Source: Scylla paramamosain (taxonomy: Eukaryota > Arthropoda > Malacostraca > Decapoda > Portunidae). From it: a stretch of DNA of 64,000 bases. The notes under the pieces were generated by a model that ran no database searches, was not told the origin of the DNA, and saw only the letters and a program-made list of their open reading frames with translations. Below, one piece after another: positions 35,601 through 49,300 of this stretch. Made by a program: the position numbers and the translations under genes. How positions within the stretch are numbered: position 1 is the stretch's first letter; each line of letters begins with the position of its first letter. The stretch covers positions 12,048,806-12,112,805 of the forward strand of contig NC_087156.1 in NCBI RefSeq assembly GCF_035594125.1, written 5' to 3'.

Positions 35601-36786
35601 TAAAGGTAAGTTCTTCGTAAAACTTGGTTTTATTTCCATGTAATGTGATTGTTCTGCTTTTTAGTGCTTTGTTGCATATCACGCTCAAAAACACTAAAAA
35701 GACACTTTTTTGGTAGTCATTTTTTTTCCCACATGAAGGTAGTTTCGCATGTAATTTGGTATTTTCGTAACTAAGAATGTGAAAAACACTCAAAATACAC
35801 AATTTCATAAGGTAGTTTTGTTTATCGATTAAAAGTGTTATTAATGCATTTCATCATTTTGGTATGTAAGAAATTTCTCTTTATGCACGATTTTTTGCAT
35901 TTATTTCCTCGTGGTTCTTTTAAAACTATAAAACAATCCTTTTGTTTCATAATATAGAGTGTTTTACATCCATTTTTGCATTTTTTTTTGTATGTAACAA
36001 GCTCAAAAACACTCAAAATATATTTTTTTGGGTAACGTTATTCTATTTCTTCATATAGGTTGGTTTGCATCAGCTTTAGCGTTTTTCTACGTAAAACACT
36101 GAAAAGACACGTTTTCAGTAATTTTCTTTTGGATTCACATATTGACTGACTTCCATATTATTTATCCTTTTGGTGCCTAACATGCTGAAAAACACTGAAA
36201 AGACAGGCTTCTGGTAAAGTCGTTTAACTTCCCTATATAGGTGGCTTTTGCAAGCACTTTAGGGTTTGGTACATAACAATCCGAAAAAAAAGCTATAATT
36301 AACTTTTTGGGTAATGTTCTTTTTTCCAAATAAATTCCCTGAATTCTGGCAGAATTTTGGCATCTCGGTACATATAAAGATAAATAACAAAAAAAAAAAA
36401 TCCTAATTTTTTTTATTTTTTTGTTTATTATTTTTTTTCTAAATAAAGAGTGTTATTTGTGGGTTTTAGCTTTTAGGTACTGAAGGAACTTAAAAAACAC
36501 TCATAATACACGTTTCTCGTAATGTCCTTTCATTTCCCAAACATAAGGTTCTTTGCGTTTTTATACATAACATGATCAAAAACACTCAAAATACATGGAT
36601 TTGGTAATATTATTCTGTTTCTCCATAAAATGTATTTTGCATGCGTTTTAGCGTTTTGGTATGTAAGGAGCTCAAAAAACACTTAATGGCAAGTTCTTGG
36701 TAAAATTTGGTCTTATTCCCATGTAATGTGATTGCCCTTCCTTTTAGTGCTTTATTGCGTAACACGTTCAAAAACACTCAAAAGAT
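20641..36786 (+). repeat. 97-bp satellite in ~1.1-kb HOR, second block
   Basis: The landmark module ('cagtccgaaaaaaaagct' or close variants) recurs near 21590, 22690, 23775, 24885, 25982, 27100, 28100, 29217, 30370, 31380, 32815, 33900, 35033 and 36273. Spacing is mostly 1.0-1.15 kb. Longer intervals reflect extra monomers, for example a repeated monomer near 27570-27670, one near 29880-30000 and a three-monomer repeat at about 32450-32720. Every unit carries one poly-A/poly-T module ('gaagatgaataac', A-run, T-rich stretch with 'tttatttatt'). No gene is present. Confidence 0.93.
34254..34306. repeat. 9-bp slippage repeat inside a satellite monomer
   Basis: Four head-to-tail copies of 'gttaagttt' followed by an imperfect fifth after 'gttattct'. 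Sister monomers, for example near 41360, have a single simple version here. Confidence 0.9.
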
Positions 36787-37273
36787 ATGCAAGGCCTCGC
36801 ATATGAGGAAATTAAAGACCTTACCAGAAATCTGTCTTTTGAGTGTTTTTCAGCATGTTAGGCTCCAAAACGATAAATAATAAGGATCTCACTCTATGTG
36901 GGAATCCAAAAGAAAATTAATGAAAATGTGTCTTCTCAGTGTTTTACGTAGAAAAAACGCTAAAACTAATGCAAACCATCCAATATCAAGAAGCAGAAAA
37001 ACATTACCAAAAATGTATATTTTGAGTGTTTTTGAGCTTGTTGCCTACAAAAAAAAAAAAAAAAACGCAAAAATTGATAGAAAGGACTCTATATTGGGAA
37101 ACAAAGGGACATTGCAAGAAAAGTGTATAATGAAAGTTTTATAGTTCAAAAAAACCACAAGGCAAAAAACGCAAAAACTCGTGTATATGGAAAATTTTCC
37201 TAGATACCAAAATGCTGAAACTCATGAATAACACTCTTAATTGAGAAACAGAACTACCTTACTAAATGCGTGT
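36787..37273 (-). repeat. Inverted HOR segment, copy 1
   Basis: About 490 bp of HOR monomers in reverse orientation between + orientation units. Both junctions are abrupt: 'aacactcaaaaga' into 'tatgcaaggcctcgc' on the left, and 'actaaatgcgtgt' into 'caaaaacactaaacgg' on the right. A near copy with equivalent junctions lies at 63274-63734. Confidence 0.88.
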
Positions 37274-40200
37274 CAAAAACACTAAACGGCAAGTTCTTTT
37301 TTTTTTTATGTAACAAGCTCAAAAACACACAAAATATACTTTTCTGGTAATGTTATTCTATTTTTTCATATTGGTTGGTTTGCATCCGTTTTAACATTTT
37401 TGTACGTAAATCTTTTAAAAGACACATTTTTAGTAATTTTGTTTTGGATTTCCATATAGAGTGACTTTCATATTATCTATCGTTTTGGTGCCTAATATGC
37501 GGAAAAGCACTCAAAAGATAGGTTTCTTGTAAAGTCGTCAAATTTTCCCAAATAGGTGGCTTTGCATACACTTTATAGTTTGGTACATAACTCCGAAAAA
37601 AAGTAAAATTAGCTTTTTCGATAATGTTTTTTTTTTCCACATAATTTCCCTGAATTTTGGCAGAATTTTGGCATCTTGGTACTTATGAACATCAATATAA
37701 AAAAAAATAAGAATACTATTATTTTATTTATTTTTTTCTCTATAAAGAGTGTAATTTGTAGGTTTTAAGGTTTTGATACTTAAAGAACTTCAAAACATTC
37801 ATAATACACATTTCTCGTAATGTTTTTTCGTTTCCCAAATATAGGGATCTTTGCATGTATTTAAGCGTTTTTATAGGTAACATGATAAAAAACACTCAAA
37901 ACACGTGTTTTTGGTAATGTTATTCTGCTTCTCCATAAAGGAGTGTTTTGCATGCGTTTTAGCGATTTGGTATGTAAGGAGCTGAAAAACACTTCAAGGC
38001 AAGTTCTTGGTAAAAGTTGGTTTTATTCAAATGTAATATGATTGCCCTGCTTTTTAGTGCTTTATTGCCTAACACGCTCAAAAACACTCAAAAGACACTT
38101 CTGGTAGTCATTTTTTTCCTACATAAAGCTAGTTTCGCATGCTATTTCGGGTTTTGCTAACTAAGAATTTGAAAAAAAACACTCAAAATAGACGCATTTG
38201 GTAATGTTGTTCTGTTTCTAAATTAAGATTGTTATTCATTAGTTTCAGCTTTTTGGTATCTAAGAAACTTCTTTATATACACGAATTTTTGCGTTTTTTT
38301 CCTTGTGGTTCTTGTGAACCACAAGTTCTTTTGACGGAAAAAAATAACACACTCATTATACACGTTTCTCGTAATGTCTTTTTCTCTCCCAATAAGGAGT
38401 GCTTTGCATCCATTTTCGCGTTTTTTCCAGGTAACAAGCTCAAAAACACTCAAAATATACCTTTTTGTAATGTTATTCTATTTCTTCATTTTGGTTGGTT
38501 TGCATCCGTTTTAGGGTTTTCTACGTAAAACACCGAAAAGACACGTTTTCAGTAATTTTGTTTTGGATTCCCATATAGATTGACTTTCTTGGGTTTTATC
38601 GTGTTTGTTCCTAACATGCTGAAAAACACTCATAAGACAGTTTTCTGGCAAAGACGTTTAATTTCCCCATATAGGTAGCTTTGCATGCACTTTTGGGGTT
38701 TGGTACATAAAATTCCGAAAAAAAAGCTAAATTTAACTTTTTTGATAATGTTCTTATTTCATATAATTTCTTGAACTTTGCCCGAATTTTGGCACCTCGT
38801 TACCTGTGAAGATGAATAAGAATGAAAAAAAAAATATCGTATATTTTTTATTTATTTAATTTTTCTCAATAAAGAGTGTAATTTGTGGCTATTAGCTTTT
38901 TCGTACTTAATGAACCTAAAAACACTCATAATACACGTTTCTCGTAATGTCCTTTCATTTCCCAAAAATAGGGTTTTTTGCATGTATTTAAGCGTTTTTA
39001 TTGGTAACATGATCAAAAACACTCAAAATACATGTTTTTGGTAATGTTATTCTGTTTGATCATAAAGTGTATTTTGCATGCATTTTAGTGTTTTGGTATA
39101 TAAGGAGCTCAAATACACTTAACGGCAAGTTCTTGTTAAAAATTGGTTTTATTCCAATGTAATGTGATTGCCCTGCTTTTTAGTGCTTTATTGCCTAACA
39201 CGCTCAAAAAACACTCAAAAGGCATTTTTCTGGTAATGTCATTTTTTTCCACATAAAGCTGGTTTCGTATGCAATTTGGGGTTTTGGTAACCAAGAATAT
39301 GAAAAGCACTCAAAATACACGCATTTAGTAAGATTGTTCTGTTTCTCAATTAAGAGTGTTCCAGATTTTCATCATTTTGGAATGTAAGAAACTTCTCTAT
39401 ATACACGAGTTTTTGCGTTTTTTGCCTTGTAGTTCTTGTGAAACTATTAAAACACTCATTATACACGTTTCTCGTAATGTCCTTTTGCTTCCCAATATAG
39501 AGTGCTTTCCATCCATTTTCGCGTTTTTTGTAGGTAACAATTTCAAAAACACTCAAATTATACCTTTTTGGTAATGTTATTTTATTTCATATTGGTTGGT
39601 TTACATCCGTTTTAGCGTTTTTCTACGTAAAACACTGAAAAGACACGTTTTTAGTAATTTTGTTTTGGATTCACATATAGATCGACTTCCATGTTTTTTT
39701 ATCATGTTGGTTCCTAACATGCTGAAAAATACTCATCAGACCATTTTCTGGCAAAGACGTTTAATTTCCCCGAAAAAAAATAAATTTAACTTTTTTGATA
39801 ATGGTCTTATTTCACATAATTTCCTGAATTTTGCCCAAATTTTGGCATTTCAGTACCTGTGAATATGAATTAGAAAGAAAAAAAAATATTGTATTTTTTT
39901 TATTTATTTATTGTTTCTCAATAAAGAGTGTTATTTTTGGCTTTTACCTTTTTGGTAATTAATGAACTTAAAAACATTCATAATACACGTTTCTCGTAAT
40001 CTCCTTTCATTTCCTAAAAATAGTGTTCTTTACATGTATTTAAGCCTTTTTATTGGTAACATGATCAAAAACACTCAAAATACATGTTTTGGTAATGTTA
40101 TTCTGTTTAACCATAAAGAGTGTTTTGCATGCGTTTTAGTGTTTTGGTATATAAGGAGCTCAAAAACACTTAAAGGCAAGTTCTTGGTAAAAATTCGTTT

Positions 40201-40829
40201 TGCTCCAATGTAATGTGATTGCCCTCCTTTTTTTAGTGTTTTATTGCCTATCACGCTCAAAAACACTCAAAAGACATTTTTCTGCTAAAGTCTTTTTTTT
40301 TTCCCCACAAATCTATTTTCGCATGCAATTTCGATTTTGGTAACTAAGAATGTGAAAAGCACTCAAAATACACGCATTTATTAAGGTTGTTCTGTTTCTC
40401 AATTAAGAGTGTTATACATGAGTTTTAGCATTTTTGTATCTAGGAAACCTCTCCATATACACGAGATTTTGGGTTTTTTGCCTTGTGGTTCTTTTGAACT
40501 ATAAAACACTCATTATTCAATTTTCTTGCAATGTCCTTTTCTTTCCCAATATAGAGTTCTTTCCATCAATTTTCGCGTTTTTTGTAGATAACAACCTCAA
40601 AAACACTCAAAATATACCTTTTTAGTAACGTTTTTCAATTTCTTGATATTGGTTGCTTTGCATCCGTTTTAGCGTTTTTCTACGTAAAACACTGAGAAGA
40701 CACGTTTTCAGTAACTTTGTTTTGGATTCCCATATAGAGTGAGTACCTTATTATTTATCGTTTTAGTGCCTAACATGCTTAAAAAAACACACAAAACACA
40801 GATTTCTGGTAAGGTCGTTTAATTTCCTC

Positions 40830-40832
<3 letters not shown>
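37274..40832 (+). repeat. 97-bp satellite in ~1.1-kb HOR, continuing
   Basis: + orientation HOR units with landmark modules near 37590, 38710 and 39770. From 39361 the sequence closely matches 32452 onward (shared 'ccagattttca' start and 'gatgaataagaaagaaaaa'-type variants), the second copy of a ~7-kb-spaced duplication. A 10-bp perfect hairpin occurs at 38302-38325. No gene is present. Confidence 0.92.
38302..38325. repeat. Small perfect hairpin in HOR monomer
   Basis: 'cttgtggttc' (38302-38311) and 'gaaccacaag' (38316-38325) are perfect complements around a 4-nt loop. Sister units have only the first half, so this is a local inverted micro-duplication. Confidence 0.9.
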
Positions 40833-40879
<47 letters not shown>

Positions 40880-41002
40880 GGTTTATTATTTAGGCAGTTG
40901 ACAAACTGGAAATGAAAAAAGGGGGCGGGGATGGCCAACAAGCTGGCCGAGGCTGCTCGAGTGCGCCTAAGGTCACACGTCCTGCCCGTGTGAGGTCAAG
41001 AC
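40833..41002 (-). mobile_element. SINE-like / truncated retroelement with (TTA)n tail
   Basis: About 125 bp of GC-rich unique sequence ('cacgggcaggacgtgtgacc', 'cagcctcggccagcttg' on the minus strand) is followed by AATAAA and a (TAT)n tail at 40833-40876. A GC-rich body with a simple-repeat 3' tail is the form of a short or 5'-truncated non-LTR element reading on the minus strand. It interrupts a HOR unit between 'tcctcatata' and 'ggctttgcatgcac', where sister units have only 'ggag'. It is the only foreign insertion seen inside the HOR. The family was not identified. Confidence 0.65.
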
Positions 41003-44000
41003 GGCTTTGCATGCACTTTAGGGTTTGGTACATAACAGTCCGAAAAAAAAGCTGAAATTAACTTTTTTGATAATATTCTTTTGTTGCCAGAGTTTTGCCA
41101 TCTCGATACCTATAAATATGAACAACAAAAAAAAAAAAAATCCCTATTTTTTTTTCTTAATAAAGAGTGTTATTTGTGGGTTTTAGCTTTTTGGTACTTA
41201 AAGAAATAAAAAAAAAACACTCATAATACAAGTTTCTCGTAATGTCCTTTTCTTTCCCAAACATAATGTTCTTTGCATGTATTTAAGCGTTTTTATTGAT
41301 AACATGATCAAAAACATTCAAAATACATATTTTTGGTAATGTTATTCTGTTTGTCCATAAAGTTTGTTTTGCATGCGTTTTAGCGGTTTGGTATATAAGG
41401 AGCTCAAAAACACTTAAACGCAAGTTTTTAATATAAATTGGTGTTATTCCAATGTAATAATTATGATTGCAATGCTTTTTAGTGCTTTATTGCCTATCAT
41501 GCTCAGAAACACTTCAAAGACACTTTTCTGGTAATGTCATTTTTTCTCACATAAAGGTTGTTTAGCATGCAATTTGGGGTTTTGGTAACTAAGAATGTGA
41601 AAAGCACTCAAAATACACATATTTAGTAAGGTTGTTCTGTTTCTCAATTGAGTGTTATTCATGAGTTTCAGCATTTTGGTATCTAGGAAGCTTCTCCATA
41701 TACTCGTACAAGAGTTTTTGTGTTTCTTGCCTTTTGGTTCTTTTGAACTATAAAAAAAAAAAAACTCATTATACACTTTTCTTGCAAAGTCCTTTTCTTT
41801 TCTAATATAGAGTGCTTTGCATCAATTTTCGCGTTTTTTTGTAGGTAACAAGCTCAAAAACACTCAAAATATACCTTTTTGGTAATGTTTTTCTATTTCT
41901 TGATATTGGTTGGTTTGCATCCGTTTTAGCGTTTTTCTACGTAAAACACATAAAAAAACACGTTTTAAGCAATTTTGTTTTGGATTCTCATATAGAGTGA
42001 GTTCCTTATTTTTTATCGTATTGGTGCCTAACATGCTGAAAAACACTCAAAAAACAGATTTTTGTTAAGGTCGTTTAATTTCCTCATATAGGAGTCTTTG
42101 GATGCACTTTAGGGTTTGGTACATAACAGTCCGAAAAAAAAGCTAAAATTAACTTTTTTGATAATTTTCTTTTATCATATAATAGTCCTGAATTTTGGCA
42201 TCTCGGTACATATGAATAACAAAAAGAAAAATCCTATTTTTTTCATTTTCTTACTTTTTTTTCTAAATAAAGAGTCTTATTTGTGGGTTTTAGCTTTTTG
42301 GTACTTAAGGAACTTAAAAACACCTATAATACACATTTCTCGTAGTGTTCTTTCTTTTTGCAAACATAAGGTTCTTTGCATGTATTTGAGCGTTTTTATA
42401 GATAACATGATCAAAAACACTCAAAATATATGTTTTTTGGTAATCTTATTTTGTTTCTCCATAAAAGGTGTTTTGCATGCGTTTTAGCGTTTTGGTATGT
42501 AATGAGCTCAAAAACACTTAAAGGCAAGTTCTTGGTAAAAGTTGTTTTTATTCCCATGTAATGTGATTGCCCTGCTTTTTAGTGCTTTATTACCTAACAC
42601 GCTCAAAAACACTCAAAAGACACTTTTCTCGTAATATCATTTGTTTTCCCACATAAAGCTAGTTTTGCATGGAATTTGGGGTTTTGGTAACTAAGAATGT
42701 GAAAAAACTCAAAACACATGCATTTAGTAAGGTTGTTCTATTTCTTAATTAAAAGTGTTATTCATGATTTTCAGCATTTTGGTATGTAAGAAACTTTTCT
42801 AATACACACATTTGGTAAGGTATTTCTGTTTCAAAATTAAAAGTGTTATTCATGAGTTTCAACTTTTTGGTATGTCCAAAACTTCTTTATGTACACGAGT
42901 TTTTTACATGAGTTTTTTTTTACCTTGTGGTTCTTCTTAAACTATAAAACACTCATACACGTTTCTCGTAATGTCCTTTTCTTTGCCAATATAAAGTGCT
43001 TTCCATCCATTTTTGCATTTTTTGTAGGTACCAAGCTCAAAAACACATCAAAATATATCTTTTTGGTAATGTTATTCTATTTTTTCATATTGGTTGGTTT
43101 ACATCCGTTTTAGCGTTTTTCTTCGTTAATCACTGAAAAGACACGTTTTGAGTAATATTTTTGAAATTGCTGAAAAAAACTCAAAAGACAGATTTCTGGT
43201 AAAGTCGTGTAATTTCCCCATATAGGAGGATTTGCCTGCACTTCAAGGTTTGTACATAAATAAACATAATGTTATTCTGTTTTTCCATAAAGTGTGTTTT
43301 GCATGCGTTTTAGCGTTTTGGTATATAAGAAGCTCAAAAACACTTAAAGGCAAGTTCTTGGTAAACAATGGTTTTATTCCCATGTAATGTGATTGCACTT
43401 CTTTTTGGTGTTTTACTGCTTATCACGCTCAAAAACACTCAATTGCCACTTTTCTGAAAATGTCATTTTTTTTTTACCACATAAAGATGGTTTTGCAATC
43501 AATTTGGGTTTTGGGTAACTAAGAATGTGAAAAGCACTCAAAATACACGCATTTAGTAAGGTTGTTCTGTTTCTCAATTAAGAGTGTTATTCATGAGTTT
43601 CAGCATTTTGGTATCTAGGAAACTTCTCCATATATATGAGTTTTTGCGTTTTTTGCCTTGTGGTTCTTGTTTCCCAATATAGAGTGCTTTGCATCAATTT
43701 TCGCGTTTTTTGTAGGTAACAAGCTCAAAAACACTCAAAATGTACCTTTTTGGTAATGTTTTTCTAATTCTTGATATTGGTTGGTTTGCATCTATTTTTT
43801 GCGTTTTTCTACGTAAAATACTAAGAAGACACGTTTTAAGTAATTTTGTTTTAGATTCCCATATTGGGTGAGTTATTATTCTTCTTCTTATTATTATTAT
43901 TATTTATCGTTTTGGTGTCTAACATGCTGAAAAACACTAAAAAGACAGATTTCTGGTAAAGTCATTCAATTTCCTCATAATACACGTTTCTCGTAATGTC

Positions 44001-45479
44001 CTTTCGTTTCCCAAACATAAGGTTCTTTCTATGTATTTAAGCGTTTTTATATATAACATGATCAAAAACACTCAAAATACATGTTTTTGGTAATGTTTCT
44101 CCATAAAGTGTGTTTTGCAGGCGTTTTAACGTTTTGGTATATAAGGAGCTCAAAAACACTTGAAGGCAAGTTCTTGGTAAAAATTGGTTTTCTTTGAATT
44201 TAATGTGATTCCCCTGCTTTTTAGTCCTTTACATCCTATCACGCTCAAAAACACTCAAAAGACACTTTTCTGGGAATGTCATTTTTTCCCACATAAATCT
44301 AATTTCGCATGCAATTTGGGGGTTTGGTAACTAAGAATGTGAAAAGCTCTCAAAATATAGGCATTTAGTAAGGTTGTTCTGTTTTTCAATTAAGAGTGTT
44401 ATTCATGAGTTTCAGCATTTTGGTATCTAAGAAACTTATACATATATACGAGTTTTTGCCTCTTTTGCCTTGTGGTTCTTGTGAAACCATAAAACACTCA
44501 TTATACACGTGTCTCGTAATGTCCTTTTGTTTCCCAATATAGACTGCTTTGCATCCATTTTCGCGTTTTTTGTGGTTAACAGGCTCAAAAACACTCAAAA
44601 TATACCTTTTTGGTAACGTTATTCTATTTCTTCATTTTGGTTGGTTTGCATCCGTTTTAGCGTTTTTCTACGTAAAACAACGAAAAGACACGTTTTCAGT
44701 AATTTTGTTTTGCATTCCCATATTGAGTGACTTCCATATTATTTATCCTTTTGATGCCTAACATGCTAAAAAAGAAAACACTCAAAAGAGAGGTTTCTGG
44801 TAAGGTCGTGTAATTTCCCCATATAGGTGGCTTTGCATGCACTTTACGGTTTGGTACATAACAGTCCGAAAAAAAAGCTAAAATTAACTTTTTTGATAAT
44901 GTTCTTTTTTCCACATAATTTATCTGAATTTTGCCAGACTTTCGGCATCTCAGTACCTATGAATATGAATGACAAAAAAAAAAAATACTATTTTTTGATT
45001 TATTTTTTTTTCTCTATAAAGTGTTATTTCTTGCTTTCAGCTTTTTGGTACTTAAAAAAATTAAAAACACTCATAATACATGTTTCTCCTAATATTTTTT
45101 TTCGTTTCCCAAACATGTATTTAAGTGTTTTTATAGGTAACATGATCAAAAACACTCAAAATACGTGTTTTTGGTAATGTTATTCTGTTTCTCCATAAAG
45201 GGTGTTTTGCATGCGTTTTAGCGTTTTTGTATGTAAGGAGCTCAAAAAATCTTAAAGGGAAGTTCTTGGTAAAAATTGGTTTTATTCCTATGTAATGTGA
45301 TTGCCCTGGTTTTTAGTGCTTTATTTCCTAACACGCTGAACAACACTCAAAAAAACTTTTTTATGTTAATGTCATTTTTTTCCCACATTTTTAAACCACA
45401 ATATTTCGTATGCAATTTGGGGTTTTGGTAACTAAGAATGTGAAAAACACCCAAAATACACTCATTTGGTAAGCTTGTT
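41003..45479 (+). repeat. 97-bp satellite in ~1.1-kb HOR, continuing
   Basis: Landmark modules lie near 41032, 42120, 43250 and 44865. Parts match earlier HOR stretches at offsets of about 7 kb, for example the variant 'gagtcttatttgtggg' near 42275 against its sister near 35205. A ~1-kb unit is shortened around 43160-43300 and 43960. No gene is present. Confidence 0.92.
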
Positions 45480-46392
45480 CTTTTTTTTTTTATTCTCCGT
45501 AAAATTTGGTTTTATTCCAATGTAATGTAATTGTTCTGCTTTTTAGTGCTTTGTTGCATATAACGCTCAAAAACACTCAAAAGACTCTTTTCTAATAATG
45601 TCATTTATTTCCCACATAAAGCTAGTTTCGCATGTAATTTGGGATTTCCGTAACTAAGAATGTGAAAAACACTCAAAATACACTCATTTTGTAAGGTGAT
45701 TCTGTTTCTCAATTAAAAGTGTTATTCATAAGTTTCATCATTTTGGTATCTAAGAAACTTCTCTAGGTACACGAGTTTTTGCGTTTTTTTGCCTTTTGGT
45801 TCTTGTGGAACTATAAAACACTCATTATACACGTTTCTCAGAATGTCCTTTTGTTTTGCAATACTTTGCATCAATTTTTGTATTTTTTTTAGGCAACAAG
45901 CTCAAAAACATTCAAAATATACATTTTTGCTATTGTTATTCTATTTCTTCATATTGGTTAGTTTGAATCCTTTTTAGCGTTTTTCTACGTAAAACAGTGA
46001 AAAGACACGTTTTCAGTAATTTTGTTTTGGATTCCCATATTGAGTGACTTCCATATTATTATCGTTTTGGTGCCTAACATACTGAAAAACACTAAAGTAA
46101 GGTTTCTCGTAAAGTGTTATAATTTCCTGATGTATGTGGCTTTGCAATCACTTTAGAGTTTGGTACATAACATTAAAAAAAAATGCTAAAATTAACTTTT
46201 TTGATAATATTCTTGTATCACCTAATTGCCCAGAATTTTCCCAGAATTTTGGCATCTCAGTACATATGAAGATGAATAAAAAATAAAAAAATTGCCGTAT
46301 TTTTATATTATTATTTATTTTCTCTTTATAAAGAGTGTTATTTGTGGGTTTTAGTTTTTTGGTTCTTAAGGAACTTACAAACACTTATAATT
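45480..46392 (+). repeat. Near copy of window positions 1-905
   Basis: After a T-run the sequence follows window start almost base for base ('attctccgtaaaatttgg' against 'attcttcgtaaaatttgg'). It shares rare variants such as 'aggcaacaagctc' and 'ctcagaatgtcc', and ends at 'aacacttataa'. It is the left half of a composite duplication whose right half is 46393-50016. Confidence 0.88.
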
Positions 46393-49300
46393 GGAGAACA
46401 CTCCATTTAGGAAAAGAAAAGAACATTATTAAAAATGTGTATTTTGAAACTTTTTTGAGTTTCTTACGTACCAAACGTGCTAAAACGCATGGATAACACC
46501 ATTTATGAAGAAACAACAGCATTACCAAAAACGGGTGTATTGAAAGTTTTGAGCTTGTTAGGTACGAAAACGCCAAAATAAATGCAATACATACTGAGAA
46601 ACGAAACGATATTACATAAATATGTATTATAAGTATTTTTGAACTTCATAGGTAAGAAAATGTTAAAACACGTGAATAGCATAATATATGAAAAAACCGA
46701 ACAATATCACCAGTAACGTGTATTATGAATATTTTTGAGTTTGTATAGGTACTCTATATGAAGAAATAAAACAACATTTCCAAAAATGTGTATTAACAAT
46801 AATTTTGAGCTTGTTAGGTATCAAAATGCTAAAGTGCATGCGAAGCATCCTGTATGGGAAAAGCAAACATTACAAAAAATTTGTGTTTTGAGTATCTCTC
46901 AGCTTCTTACTTACCAAAACACTAAAACGCATACAAAACACTCTTCATGGAGAAACAGAAAAACATTAGCAAAAAAATGTACTTCGAGATTTTTAGAGCA
47001 TGTTAGGTAACAAAACACCAAAATGCATGAAATTCACCGGACATTGGGAAACAAAAGGATATCAACAGAAACTTCTATTATGAGTGTTTTTCAGCTTTTT
47101 TTGTACCAACACGCTTAAACACGTGAATAGCACTCTATATAGAGAAATAGAACATTACCAAAACTTTTATTATGAGTGTTTTTCCTCATATTAGGTACCA
47201 AAATGCAAAAATGCATATAAAGCACCCTATATGAAGAAACAAAGCAACATTACCAAAAATGTGTATTGAGTATTTTTGAGGTTGTTAGGTACCAAAACGC
47301 TAAAGGGCATTATTATAAAAGTGTCTTTTAAGTGTCTTTTGAGGTATTTTGCACGCGTTTTAACTTTTTGGTACGTAAGAGGCTTTTTGAGCCTCTTACG
47401 TACCAAAGAGTTAAAACGCGTGCAAAATACCCTGTATGAGGAAAGAGAATTACATTACTAAAAACGGAAGTTTTGAAAGTTTTGAGCTTGTTAGGTAACA
47501 CAACGCCAAAATGCATGCAAATTAACTGATATTGGGAAGCGAAACGATATTAACACAAGAGTGTTTTATGATTGTTTTACAGCTTATGTAGCAAAACGCT
47601 AGAACGCTAGAAGCTTTATTCAGCTTTTTATGTGCCAAAAGGCTAAAACTTGTGAATATCAGTTTATATGGGGAAACCGAATAACAATACCAAAAACGTT
47701 TATTATGAGTTTTCCCCCATATTGCGTACCAAAACGACGAAATACATGCAAAGAACTCTATGAAAAAAAAAAAGATTACCAAATACGTATATCATGAATG
47801 TTTTTTATCTTGTTAGGTACCACAGATTCCACAGTGCATGCAAAGCACCCGATATGGGAAAAGAAGAGAACATTGCCAAAAACGTGTCTTATCAGTGTTT
47901 TTTTATTTCCTTTTTAGCCTCTTAAGTACCAAAACGCTAAAACGCATGGAAAACACCCTTTATGGAGAATCAGAACAACATGACCAAAAACATGTTTTTC
48001 GAGTTTTTTCTTGCTTGGTATTTACCAAAACACCAAAATGCTTGCAAAACACCCTATTTGGGGTAACGAAAGGACTTTACCAGAAACGTGTCATTTGGGT
48101 GTTTTTGAGCGTATTAGGCAACAAAACGCAGAATAGTATATGAAACACTATTTGGGAAAAAGAAAACATTAAAATAAACGTGACTTTTCAGTATTTTTCA
48201 GCTTCTTACGAGTACGTACCAAAAGAATAAAACGCGGGCAAAATATCCTTTATGGGGAAACTTTACCCATAACATAAGTGTTTTCCACCTTAATAGGTAC
48301 CAAAACGCAAAAAATGCATGCAAATGTCCCTATATGGGGAAACGAAACGATATTAACAGAATTTTGTTTTGAGTATTTTCCACCTTCTTAGGTAACAAAC
48401 CGATAAAATATATGAATAGTAATCTATAGGGAGAAACAGAAAAACACTACGAAAAACGTGTTATTTTCTTAGGTACGAAAACGGAACTGTTCATGCAAGG
48501 CATTTTATATGGGAAAAGAGAACAGCATTACTAAAAAGGTGTCTTTTCAGTGTTTTTTATATGCAAAGCACCTTATATGTAAAATAAAAAAATCAATAAA
48601 TAGAAACATGTTTTTGAGTGTTTTTTGTTTTGTTTTTATCTTACGTACTAAAGCGCTAAAACGCATTTAAAACATCCTTTATGGGGAAATTTTTTTTTTT
48701 ACAAAAGCGTGTACTTTGAGATTTTTCAGCTTATTAAATAACAAAACGTTAATATGCATGCAAACCACTCTATTTGGGGTAACAACGTGTAATTGAGGTG
48801 TTTTTGAGCGTATTAACCATCAAACGCTAAAATGCATTAATGCAACATTAGCAAAAAATTTGTGTTTTAATTGTTTTGAGGTTCTTAGATAACCAAACGC
48901 CAAAATCCATGCAAAGGGCCCGATATGGGGAAACGAAACGATTCTAACAGAAATGTGTATTATGATACCAATACCCCAAAACACTCTATATGGGAAAGCA
49001 GCATTACATAAAACGTGTATTATGAGAGTTTTTCCAGTTATTCCAAAAACGCCAAAATGCAAACAATGCACCCTATAAAAAGAATTACAACAACCATACC
49101 AAAAACGTATATTATAAGAGTTTTCGAATTTCTTAGGTACCAAAACGTCAAAGTGCATGCAAAGCATCCTATATGGGAAAAGAAATAAAACATTACCTAA
49201 AACGTGTGTTTTAATGCTTTCAGCTTCTTAGGTACAAAAACGTATGTAAAACATCCATCATGGAGAAACAGAACAGCCTTACCAAAAACGTATGTTTCGA

